A stretch of 64,000 nucleotides of DNA from positions 171,152 through 235,151 of the forward strand of contig NZ_QNQU01000010.1 of assembly GCF_003315595.1 (NCBI RefSeq), in the 5' to 3' direction. A program made the translations under genes and the position numbers. Of this stretch, positions 52,509 to 60,085 are shown in pieces. The notes beneath the pieces were generated by a model, which ran no database searches, was not told the origin of the DNA, and saw only the letters and a list, made by a program, of their open reading frames with translations. Numbering within the stretch: the first letter of the stretch is position 1; each line of letters begins with the position of its first letter. The stretch comes from Pedobacter miscanthi (lineage in GTDB: Bacteria; Bacteroidota; Bacteroidia; Sphingobacteriales; Sphingobacteriaceae).

Positions 52509-52551
52509 CAAAATAAATCTAATACCTTCGACTTCCTTTCCAATATTGGAT
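52509..52551 (-). promoter_or_regulatory. Element palindrome/promoter, copy 3 (radC)
   Basis: On the minus strand ATCCAATATTGGA (52551-52539) repeats the core of the other two copies. TTATTTTG (52516-52509) follows its TTG after 24 nt. The 5' half-site is less conserved (GATCTC). It would give radC a leader of about 220 nt. Confidence 0.5.
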
Positions 52552-52593
52552 GAGATCCCTGTAATTTTCCGCAGAATTGTAGCTTAAAAATGC

Positions 52594-52830
52594 ATGATGA
52601 TGAAAGCAGAATATCGCAAGAGACCAGGTAGCAGAACCATAAGGACAACAAACCACATAGCTATTCCAAAATTACCCAATCTCAATCAAGCGCATAACAT
52701 AACTGTAGACCAGGCACAGAAAATCTTATTTGAGAGCGGCATAAATATAGAAAAAGATGATGCGGCAGAAGTATTGGAACTCATGTATCAATTGGCTAAA
52801 TTGATTGTAAATCAAAATTTTAAAAAATGA
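52594..52830 (+). CDS. Small protein coupled to the serine recombinase
   Basis: The protein has 78 residues. A basic N-terminus (YRKRPGSRTIRTTNH) precedes a helical C-terminus (TVDQAQKILFESGINIEKDDAAEVLELMYQLAKLIVNQ). The stop overlaps the recombinase ATG by 4 bp (ATGA), so they are translated together. Small ORFs of this pattern precede many Bacteroidota element recombinases. A role in directing recombination is possible but unproven. Confidence 0.65.
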   Translation: MMMKAEYRKRPGSRTIRTTNHIAIPKLPNLNQAHNITVDQAQKILFESGINIEKDDAAEVLELMYQLAKLIVNQNFKK

Positions 52831-54503
52831 AAACAGCTGACTTATACATCAGGGTAAGTACTGATGAACAAGCCGACAAAGGCTATTCCCAGCGTGATCA
52901 GGCTGAACGCCTCGAAAAACATTGTAGAGATTCTGGCATCAGTGTAAGAAAAATCATCTTTGAAGATCACTCTGCTAAAACTTTTGAACGCCCCGCCTGG
53001 AAGAAACTTCTAGTTGAACTACGCAAACAACGTGGTAAAACCGAACTGGTGCTATTTACCAAATGGGATCGCTTTAGCCGAAACGCACCTGATGCCTATA
53101 ATATGATCCGAATGTTGAAATCACTGGGCGTAGAACCACAGGCTATAGAACAGCCCCTGGATATGGACGTGCCAGAAAATAAAATGATGCTGGCCATCTA
53201 CCTAACTGCACCAGAGATTGAAAACGATCGCCGTGGTCTCAACACTTTTTACGGATTGAGAAGAGCCCGAAAAGAAGGTCGCTGGACCGGACTTGCGCCT
53301 ACAGGATATATCAACAGAACAGCTGAAAATGGCAAAAAATATATCGCCCAGCATGGAGATCAGGCAAAACTCATGGAATGGGCATTCAAAGAATTATCTA
53401 AAGGGAAATATGCGATTGAACAGGTATTTAAAAGGAGTGTCGAAATGGGTCTCATCTGTAGCAAAAATAACTTCTTACGCCAGATTAGAAACCCAATGTA
53501 TTGCGGTATCATTCAGATCGCAAGTCACAAAGATGAGGCGGCCTACACCGTAAAAGGTTTACATGAACCAATTATATCACCCGCCCTTTTCTACCAGGTA
53601 CAAGATGTAATTTCTGGAAAAAAACAGAATATCAAAACCAAAATCCTTGCGAATGAACACCTGCCTTTAAAAGGATTCATAACCTGTTCAAAGTGTACCC
53701 GTACATTATGCGGTAGCGCATCCAAAGGACGAAGTGCCTATTATTATTATTACCACTGCAGTTCTGCATGTGGATGCAGATTAAGAGCAGAAATGGTCAA
53801 CAGGGAATTTTTGGACTTACTAAAGGAGTTTAGCCTTAATGCGAAAACCGCTGAGTTATTTAAACTGGTCATCCTAGATGAATTTTCAAATGATTCAGAT
53901 AACAATAAAGAATACAAAGCCCAGCTGGCTAAACAACTCACAGAATCCAATAACAAACTCACCAGAGCCAGAGAATTATTATTGGTAGGAGATCTGGAAA
54001 GCAGTGAATATAAAAAAATAAAAACCGAATGCGATGAAATTATTATCAGAATTGAGGCGAAACTTCAGGACTTCGGCCGAAAAAAATACAGCAAGGCACA
54101 ACTCGAGCCCATCCTGAATGATGCAATAAACACGTTTTGTGATTTATACACGATTTTCACAAAATCGGGCATAGAAGACCAAAGGAGGCTGATTGGTTCG
54201 ATGTTCAAGGAAAAATTCAATTTTGAGAACGTACAACATCGAACCGCTCAAATGACTTATGCATTCGACCGTATATATTTGATTAACAACAAATTAGGAG
54301 GTAAAAAGAAAGGGCAAAAAGTTATTAAAAACTCTTTGCCCCGTCAAGGGTGGCTGATGGGGCTCGAACCCACGACCCTCGGCACCACAAACCAATACTC
54401 TAACCAACTGAGCTACAGCCACCGTTTTTTTGATGTCACAAAAGTACGACTTTTAACATTCCTTGCAAATATTTTTTTCAATGTTTTTACAACTAATTTT
54501 TAA
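52827..54503 (+). CDS. Large serine recombinase (element integrase)
   Basis: 558 codons. The resolvase domain has the nucleophile Ser11 in LYIRVSTDEQ and WDRFSRNAPDAYN. A Recombinase domain follows (GLRRARKEGRWTGLAPTGYINR), then a zinc ribbon (CSKCTRTLCGS, CSSACGCRL) and a coiled coil (about 370-420). Residues from 508 on (GWLMGLEPTTLGTTNQYSNQ and after) are the antisense of tRNA-His and the DNA beyond it, so the tail is set by the insertion site. The enzyme should integrate and excise the element at the tRNA 3' end. Confidence 0.88.
   Translation: MKTADLYIRVSTDEQADKGYSQRDQAERLEKHCRDSGISVRKIIFEDHSAKTFERPAWKKLLVELRKQRGKTELVLFTKWDRFSRNAPDAYNMIRMLKSLGVEPQAIEQPLDMDVPENKMMLAIYLTAPEIENDRRGLNTFYGLRRARKEGRWTGLAPTGYINRTAENGKKYIAQHGDQAKLMEWAFKELSKGKYAIEQVFKRSVEMGLICSKNNFLRQIRNPMYCGIIQIASHKDEAAYTVKGLHEPIISPALFYQVQDVISGKKQNIKTKILANEHLPLKGFITCSKCTRTLCGSASKGRSAYYYYYHCSSACGCRLRAEMVNREFLDLLKEFSLNAKTAELFKLVILDEFSNDSDNNKEYKAQLAKQLTESNNKLTRARELLLVGDLESSEYKKIKTECDEIIIRIEAKLQDFGRKKYSKAQLEPILNDAINTFCDLYTIFTKSGIEDQRRLIGSMFKEKFNFENVQHRTAQMTYAFDRIYLINNKLGGKKKGQKVIKNSLPRQGWLMGLEPTTLGTTNQYSNQLSYSHRFFDVTKVRLLTFLANIFFNVFTTNF
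54302..54341 (-). terminator. tRNA-His terminator
   Basis: CTCTTTGCCC and GGGCAAAAAG (54332-54341/54312-54321, one mismatch) form a hairpin. On the minus strand it is followed by TTTCTTTTTAC. It lies 8 bp past the tRNA 3' end and inside the recombinase ORF. Confidence 0.8.
54349..54423 (-). tRNA. tRNA-His (anticodon GTG)
   Basis: The minus strand folds as a cloverleaf. The acceptor is GTGGCTG/CAGCCAC, the D arm GCTC-GAGT region, the anticodon stem TTGGT/GCCGA with loop TTGTGGT (anticodon GTG), and the T arm GTGGG-TTCGAGC-CCCAT. An extra 5' G at 54423 fits the G-1 of tRNA-His. CCA is not encoded. Its 3' end overlaps the recombinase gene and is the likely attachment site. It supplies the His tRNA for CAC/CAU codons. 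Confidence 0.93.
54439..54469 (-). promoter_or_regulatory. tRNA-His promoter
   Basis: On the minus strand TTTG (54469-54466), 19 bp, then TACTTTTG (54446-54439) exactly fits the Bacteroidota primary-sigma consensus. The start would be about 10 bp before the tRNA. Confidence 0.85.
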
Positions 54504-54597
54504 TTCCTTAACATTCAATTATTTGAAATTGAAAAAAAATTTCAGCAGCAGATAAAATAGGCGATTTTAAAGCTAAAAACATAACTTTACAGCGTTT

Positions 54598-55071
54598 ATG
54601 ATTGAAATTTATACAGACGGAGCAGCTAGCGGAAACCCCGGACCAGGTGGTTGGGGTACTATTTTAAGGGCCGGACAGCACTATAAAGAACTGAGCGGTG
54701 GTTTTAGGATGACCACCAATAACCGCATGGAACTGCTTGCTGTAATTAAAGGATTAGAAGCATTAAAAAGCCTAAACCAGCAGGTAACCGTTTATTCGGA
54801 CTCTAAATATGTGGTTGATGCCGTTGAAAAGAAATGGGTTTTCGGCTGGGTAAGCAAAGGTTTTAAAGACAAGAAAAACAAAGATCTCTGGATGCGTTTC
54901 CTCGAACTATATAAACTGCATAAGGTAAAATTTATCTGGATTAAAGGTCACAACGATCATCCGGAGAATGAGCGTTGCGACCGTTTAGCTGTATTTGCCT
55001 CGCAAGACAAACAAAATTTAGCGATAGATACTTTTTTTGAAGCAGAAAGAAGTAAGGCAAACCTTTTTTAG
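54598..55071 (+). CDS. rnhA: Ribonuclease HI
   Basis: The protein has 157 residues, a full-length single-domain RNase HI. The catalytic residues are in [19 protein letters not shown] (Asp), [16 protein letters not shown] (Glu), [11 protein letters not shown] (Asp) and [12 protein letters not shown] (Asp), with [12 protein letters not shown] holding the flexible-loop His. It cleaves RNA in RNA-DNA hybrids, removing R-loops and primers. It is the first chromosomal gene right of the tRNA. Its stop overlaps the convergent fbp end by 4 bp. Confidence 0.96.
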   Translation: MIEIYTDGAASGNPGPGGWGTILRAGQHYKELSGGFRMTTNNRMELLAVIKGLEALKSLNQQVTVYSDSKYVVDAVEKKWVFGWVSKGFKDKKNKDLWMRFLELYKLHKVKFIWIKGHNDHPENERCDRLAVFASQDKQNLAIDTFFEAERSKANLF

Positions 55072-56147
55072 TCAATTCCGCCGATTACATTTAAATCTTC
55101 AAGTTTAGCTTCTACATTCTCATCAACCGAGATCGATTTTGCAGTGTAAAGAAACATCATTTCTTCTGCTTTTTCGACCATTTTTTTTGAGCCGATAAAA
55201 ATCGGGACCCTTTGATGAAGTTCGGTAGGGTTAATATCCAGTATCCGCTCAAAACCTGTACTGGCTTTACCCCCAGCCTGTTCAATAATAAATGCCATAG
55301 GGTTACATTCATACAATAACCTCAATTTTCCATTTGGAGAGCGCGAAGTAGTAGGATAAATATAGATTCCACCCTTTATTAAATTCCGGTGAATATCGCC
55401 CACCATCGAACCAATATAACGCGAAGTGTACGGCCGTTTAGTAGCCTCATCTTCTACCTGGCAGTATTTGATATACTTTTTAACCCCATCAGGGAAATGC
55501 ACGTAGTTACCTTCGTTTACTGAATATAAATAGCCTGTTTCCGGTATTTTCATCTGCGGATGTGAAAGGCAGAATTCGCCGATAGATGGATCAAGGGTAA
55601 ACCCGTTAACACCTTTCCCGGTTGTATAAACCAGCATGGTAGACGAACCATAAATAATGTAACCCGCAGCAACCTGCTCTGTTCCTTTTTGCAGCACATC
55701 ATCTAAACTGGCCCTGCCATCAACCGATTTGCGGCGGTAAATAGAAAAAATAGTACCAACAGCAACATTTACATCCGTATTGGAAGAGCCATCCAAAGGA
55801 TCGATACACACAATATATTTGGCATTTTGCGAAACCGGCGATTCGATATGGATAATTTCATCTTCTTCTTCTGTAGCTACGATACAACATTCGCCACCAC
55901 TGGTTAAAGCTGCAATAAACTGCTCGTCAGCATAAACATCTAGTTTTTTCTGTTCTTCTCCCTGAATATTAGTGGTACCCATATCCCCAAGAATATCAAC
56001 CAAACCGGCCTTGTTGATTTCGCGGTTTACAATTTTTGCAGCAATGCCGATGTCTCTTAACAGCCTCGAAAGTTCGCCCTTTGCATAAGGGAAATCTGCC
56101 TGTTTTTCTATAATAAATTGTCCTAGTGTTTTAACGCCACAAACCAT
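55068..56147 (-). CDS. fbp: Fructose-1,6-bisphosphatase class 1
   Basis: The protein has 359 residues. Class 1 FBPase motifs are [22 protein letters not shown] (N-terminal), the metal site [49 protein letters not shown] (substrate binding) and [19 protein letters not shown]. It hydrolyses fructose 1,6-bisphosphate to fructose 6-phosphate in gluconeogenesis. It lies downstream of the phosphoesterase gene (19-bp gap) and is probably co-transcribed. Confidence 0.97.
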   Translation of the reverse strand: MVCGVKTLGQFIIEKQADFPYAKGELSRLLRDIGIAAKIVNREINKAGLVDILGDMGTTNIQGEEQKKLDVYADEQFIAALTSGGECCIVATEEEDEIIHIESPVSQNAKYIVCIDPLDGSSNTDVNVAVGTIFSIYRRKSVDGRASLDDVLQKGTEQVAAGYIIYGSSTMLVYTTGKGVNGFTLDPSIGEFCLSHPQMKIPETGYLYSVNEGNYVHFPDGVKKYIKYCQVEDEATKRPYTSRYIGSMVGDIHRNLIKGGIYIYPTTSRSPNGKLRLLYECNPMAFIIEQAGGKASTGFERILDINPTELHQRVPIFIGSKKMVEKAEEMMFLYTAKSISVDENVEAKLEDLNVIGGID

Positions 56148-56166
56148 ACTTAGTGTATATTTTACA

Positions 56167-56658
56167 TTATCTACCCGATAACTCTATAACCTCTAAGGTA
56201 TGAATATTTTCGTCAGTAATGCAAAATCTGATCAGTGTACGCACCTTGTGCCAGCCGTGTTTCCCTGCCGCACCGGGGTTTATATGCAAACATTTTATTT
56301 TTTCATCGAACATTACTTTCAAAATATGGGAGTGCCCGGTGATGAATAATTTTGGAGGGTTAGTGTATATTTCTGGTTTTACAAAATTAGAGTACCTTCC
56401 GGGGTAACCACCTATATGGGTCATCCATACATCAACCGCTTCACAGCTAAATCGATTTTGTTCAGGAAAGGCTGATCTGATTGTTGCATCATCAATGTTT
56501 CCGAATACCCCTCGCAAGGGTTTAAATGCCGCCAGGGGTTCGGCAACATCGGGACCAAAATCACCCGCATGCCAGATTTCATCTACCCCATCAAAATGTT
56601 TGAAAACGGCCTCATCCAAAAAACCATGCGTATCAGAAATTAATCCTATTTTTTTCAT
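56167..56658 (-). CDS. YfcE/MJ0936-type metallophosphoesterase
   Basis: The protein has 163 residues. Calcineurin-like motifs occur in order: GLISDTHG (DxH), WHAGDFGPD (GD), GNIDD (GNxD), ITGHSHI (GHxH) and NPGAAGKHG. It is a small cytosolic phosphodiesterase of the YfcE family with a two-metal site; the natural substrate is not established. It is upstream of fbp in the same direction. Confidence 0.9.
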   Translation of the reverse strand: MKKIGLISDTHGFLDEAVFKHFDGVDEIWHAGDFGPDVAEPLAAFKPLRGVFGNIDDATIRSAFPEQNRFSCEAVDVWMTHIGGYPGRYSNFVKPEIYTNPPKLFITGHSHILKVMFDEKIKCLHINPGAAGKHGWHKVRTLIRFCITDENIHTLEVIELSGR

Positions 56659-56842
56659 AAATCAAAGGTAATATCAATCCGGTTTCCCACATTAAACATC
56701 GCAACAAATTATTTTCTGCCTGTTTAATTTTTTCAGAAAAAACAAACTTTTTAACTTGAAAAATCATTAAAACCCGAAGAAAGCACTTAATTTTATCTAT
56801 AGGATATTAGCATTAGAACAGGGTATCATTTCAAAGAAAAAA

Positions 56843-58654
56843 TTAATTCTGCCTTACCTGCTTAAATGTGCCGTTGGGTTGTACAAACGAAACCGACAAA
56901 GGTTTTGACATGCCTTCTTTCTTTTCGAACTTTAAACTAAAACCCTTTAAATTTTTAAAATTAAAAGTATCGCTTCCAACTGAAACGGTTTCATATTCGG
57001 GCTGGCCAGGTACGGAAACAAATAAAACTCTACCTTTTAAATAAACTTTTACCATCCCCTTTTCGCCATAACTACCGGTATAATTTTCTAATTCTAAAGC
57101 ACTTAATTCAACCATTCTCGGCTTGAAATTAAAAATGGTTGGCTTCAATCCCTTTTCGAGCGGAATACTGATGCTTTCAATTTTACCATCTGCCCCACTG
57201 ATAAAATTAAACCGAAGATCACTTACTGCAGTGTCAATTTTACCATTTTTATCAATACCACTGATACTGAACACATCGTAATGATAGTGCCTGAGCAAAA
57301 GTTTTTCCTTTCCCATTACAGCAAAAAGTGAATCATTTTTAAACGATACACTGATTACCCCATAAGCAGGATTATCGAACAAACCATCATAATCTTTTAA
57401 AGGATGCGAAGGTTTGGTATTTAAAACATGGGCATTTTCTGCTGTTTTCTTTGCAGCATTTTCTCTTTTTTTCGCTTCAGCTTTTTCCTTGTTCGCCCTG
57501 CCATTCCAGTCGATGTTTTTTAGCCCTAACAATCTGTCGGCAATGCTACTGAATACAATTTTCGGAACAGCAGAGGCGTTTTGATTCGTTAACACCACAA
57601 TCCCTAATTTATCGGTAGGAAAAAAGGATACACTTGCCGAGAAACCATTGATATTGCCTCCATGCTCCACCATATAATGTCCACGATAAGAACTGATCAT
57701 CCAGCCAAAACCGTAAGTAGAAAGGTAAATATCATCGTCTTCTGCCGGTAAACCACCACCCATCGACATTTGAGAACTGGCTGCCTCTGCAATATAAGAT
57801 GCTGATAAAATCTCTTTCCCTTTATACTGCCCGCCATTGATCCAAACCTTTAACCAGTGAGTCATATCATTTACACTGCTATTGATGCTCCCTGCAGGCC
57901 CCATTCCGTCGATATTGAAATAATCAATCTTTTCGATGGCGCCTTTATCATTTACCATATAAGGCAAAGAGGCTTCGCTGTTTTTTTCGAATTCGAAAAT
58001 GTTTGTATTAGAATGGCTCATCTCCAGCGGATCAAAAAACTTTTCTTTAATGTTCTGCTCCCAGGTTTTTCCGGTCAGTTTTTCTACAATCATGCCCTGG
58101 GCCAAAAACATGAAATTATTGTACTGCCATTTCTCGCGGATGCCAGCTGTTGGTTCCATATAACGCACCCTGTGTATGATGCTATCGCGGTTGGAGGTGT
58201 TGAATATGAACCAGGATAAATCGTAACGTGATAAACCTGTACGATGGCACATCATATCGCGCACCGTAATCTGGTTATTCATATTATCATTATAAAACTT
58301 TAGTTGCGGCAGATAAGAAGTTGCAATACCATCGTACGACAGCTTTCCTTCTTTCTGCAATAAACCGATAAGCGATGAGGTAAAAGCCTTAGTACTCGAA
58401 CCAATGGCAAAGAGTGTATTCGGCGTAACCGGTTTCTTATTTTCCACATCACGGTATCCGAAACCTTTACTATAAATTACCTGATCGCCTTTTACAACTG
58501 CAACTGCGAAACCGGCCACCTTTTGATCTTTTAATACCCTGTTTAATAAGGTATCGATCCCCGCTAAAGGATCGCCAGTTTTTTGCTTTTTTGATTGAGC
58601 GAGAGAAGACAGTGCAATCAGGCATAGCAAGGATACATTTAGGATACGTTTCAT
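56843..58654 (-). CDS. Serine hydrolase (class C beta-lactamase/PBP-like) with C-terminal DUF3471-like domain
   Basis: The protein has 603 residues. The signal peptide is ILNVSLLCLIALSSLAQS. The beta-lactamase-family domain has SxxK at 86-89 (SSTK in FAIGSSTKAFTSS), YNN in KWQYNNFMFLAQG, and HGG in YMVEHGGNINGF. A C-terminal beta-rich part (LKDYDGLFDNPAYGVISVSF, ENYTGSYGEKGMVKVYLKG) resembles DUF3471. It probably acts in the periplasm on a peptide or ester; classic penicillinase activity is not implied. Monocistronic. Confidence 0.9.
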   Translation of the reverse strand: MKRILNVSLLCLIALSSLAQSKKQKTGDPLAGIDTLLNRVLKDQKVAGFAVAVVKGDQVIYSKGFGYRDVENKKPVTPNTLFAIGSSTKAFTSSLIGLLQKEGKLSYDGIATSYLPQLKFYNDNMNNQITVRDMMCHRTGLSRYDLSWFIFNTSNRDSIIHRVRYMEPTAGIREKWQYNNFMFLAQGMIVEKLTGKTWEQNIKEKFFDPLEMSHSNTNIFEFEKNSEASLPYMVNDKGAIEKIDYFNIDGMGPAGSINSSVNDMTHWLKVWINGGQYKGKEILSASYIAEAASSQMSMGGGLPAEDDDIYLSTYGFGWMISSYRGHYMVEHGGNINGFSASVSFFPTDKLGIVVLTNQNASAVPKIVFSSIADRLLGLKNIDWNGRANKEKAEAKKRENAAKKTAENAHVLNTKPSHPLKDYDGLFDNPAYGVISVSFKNDSLFAVMGKEKLLLRHYHYDVFSISGIDKNGKIDTAVSDLRFNFISGADGKIESISIPLEKGLKPTIFNFKPRMVELSALELENYTGSYGEKGMVKVYLKGRVLFVSVPGQPEYETVSVGSDTFNFKNLKGFSLKFEKKEGMSKPLSVSFVQPNGTFKQVRQN

Positions 58655-58729
58655 TAAATTTAGGTGAGATGATTTGAGCCTAAATTACAAATGAAATATT
58701 AGAAAAGGTGAATACTTCAAACTATTTAC

Positions 58730-59431
58730 TTAGTAAGCCAGGAAAAAATCTTTAAGTAAAACTTTGTATTCCTGCGTATGCTCCTTTAAAGACTCATAAA
58801 TATTGAAATCACTTTCATTTAAAAACACTTCTCCTTTTTTTAAACAGATGATCTGCCTGAAAGTAGGTTTATTTTTATCAGAATGAATATTGACGCGTTC
58901 GGCAAGTGATAAACCATAACGGGAAGCGATATCGATCACTTCATCTGCTTGTTTTATCGGGAGAATGAACCAGATTTGAGCTTCATCAGCCAAAAGCGAG
59001 TGTGATTTTTCTACCAGCAGACTAAAAAAATCTTCATCGGCATGCCGGGCAATGCCTTTTCTGATTTCTTCGTTCTTTAAATCATTTACAAAAAAAGGTG
59101 GATTGGAAACAATCAGGTCAAATTGTTCCTTATTGTTATATTGTTCAATTGAAACATGGTTAATATTCAGTCGCTTACTGAAAACTGATAACTGAAAGTT
59201 TCTACACGCAGTTTCGGCAGCTTGCTGATCAATTTCTACTGCTTCTATACATGCATCAGGAAAACGTTGCGCCAGCATTAAAGCAATTACACCCGTTCCG
59301 GTTCCGATATCCAGGATCCTTTTTGGCGAAGGATGAGAAACTGTTGCACCAAGCAATACTCCATCAGTATTGATTTTCATGGCGCAGCCTGTTTGGTCTA
59401 CATCGAATTGTTTGAATTTAAAAATACTCAT
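58730..59431 (-). CDS. trmN6: tRNA1(Val) adenine-37 N6-methyltransferase
   Basis: About 233 residues. SAM-binding ILDIGTGTGVIALMLAQRFP, catalytic NPPF in DLIVSNPPFFVND, and the YfiC/TrmN6 opening FKFKQFDVDQTGCAMKINTDGVLLGA are all present. It methylates N6 of A37 in tRNA-Val. ATG 59431 (MSIFKFKQF) avoids overlap with the upstream gene; 59443 (MKFRMS) is the in-frame alternative. It follows the VOC gene directly and is likely co-transcribed. Confidence 0.92.
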   Translation of the reverse strand: MSIFKFKQFDVDQTGCAMKINTDGVLLGATVSHPSPKRILDIGTGTGVIALMLAQRFPDACIEAVEIDQQAAETACRNFQLSVFSKRLNINHVSIEQYNNKEQFDLIVSNPPFFVNDLKNEEIRKGIARHADEDFFSLLVEKSHSLLADEAQIWFILPIKQADEVIDIASRYGLSLAERVNIHSDKNKPTFRQIICLKKGEVFLNESDFNIYESLKEHTQEYKVLLKDFFLAY

Positions 59432-59432
59432 C

Positions 59433-59813
59433 CTAAATTTCATATAATTCTAAAGGCAAACCATCCGGATCGGCAAAAAAAGTAAACCTTTTATCCGTAA
59501 ATTCATCAACGCGGATCGGCTCCGTTACAATTCCCTGTTCGTTTAATCTTTCAATTTCTTTTTCGATATCCGTTACCTCAAAAGCCAGATGACGCAAACC
59601 CTGTGATTCTGGCCTCGACGGCCTTGCAGGAGGATTTTCAAACGAAAAAAGCTCGATCTGATACACACCATTTACCGCCAGATCGAGTTTGTACGATTTT
59701 CTTTCTGCCCGGTAAACCTCGGCCAGAACTGTAAAACCCAATTTATTTACATAAAAATCTTTCGATTTTTCGTAATCAGAACAGATAATGGCAATGTGGT
59801 GGATACGAAGCAT
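59433..59813 (-). CDS. VOC-family (glyoxalase/dioxygenase-fold) protein
   Basis: The protein has 126 residues and two beta-alpha-beta-beta-beta modules. Metal ligands are plausible as His5 (LRIHHIAIICSDYEKS), Glu in YQIELFSF, His in GLRHLAFEVTDIE and Glu in GLPLELYEI. It is close to the SMU1112c/YaeR-like lactoylglutathione-lyase-related group, whose substrate is unknown. It lies upstream of trmN6. Confidence 0.88.
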   Translation of the reverse strand: MLRIHHIAIICSDYEKSKDFYVNKLGFTVLAEVYRAERKSYKLDLAVNGVYQIELFSFENPPARPSRPESQGLRHLAFEVTDIEKEIERLNEQGIVTEPIRVDEFTDKRFTFFADPDGLPLELYEI

Positions 59814-59819
59814 AAAAGT

Positions 59820-60060
59820 TAATAATTGAATTTTGAATAACAGAATGAATGATAGAATGATAAATGGATTATTGAATTACAAAGCAAAGTTGCAAAATAT
59901 CCTTATTAGTTAACCAAAATTCTTTCTTGCTTTAAAGTATTAAATTATCTATACACATTCTTTCATTTCAAAATTCATTGATTCAATCATTACTTATTCA
60001 ATCATTCAAAATTCTATCAATCATTCCATGATTCATTCTGTCATTAAATTTAAAAACGCT
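59820..60060. repeat. Low-complexity intergenic tract
   Basis: AT-rich DNA with many short variants of ATTCAATCATT and their complements (for example near 59836-59865 and 59965-60050). The arms can pair across the spacer. No gene is seen; it must contain the purL promoter. Confidence 0.5.
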
Positions 60061-60085
60061 ATTTTTGCAACTTCAAAAAAAAAGC

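Noticed and set aside
52318..52651. Two small minus-strand ORFs before radC
   Set aside because: Composition is Phe/Cys/Leu-rich shadow sequence with no family, and they overlap the palindrome. The stretch is better read as the radC leader.
54349..54503. C-terminal 51 residues of the recombinase as a protein domain
   Set aside because: They are the reverse translation of tRNA-His and its promoter region, a familiar artefact (GLEPTTLGTTNQYSNQ).
59820..60060. Possible CRISPR array
   Set aside because: The ATTCAATCATT-like units are irregular, AT-only and without spacers of constant length, and no cas gene is present.
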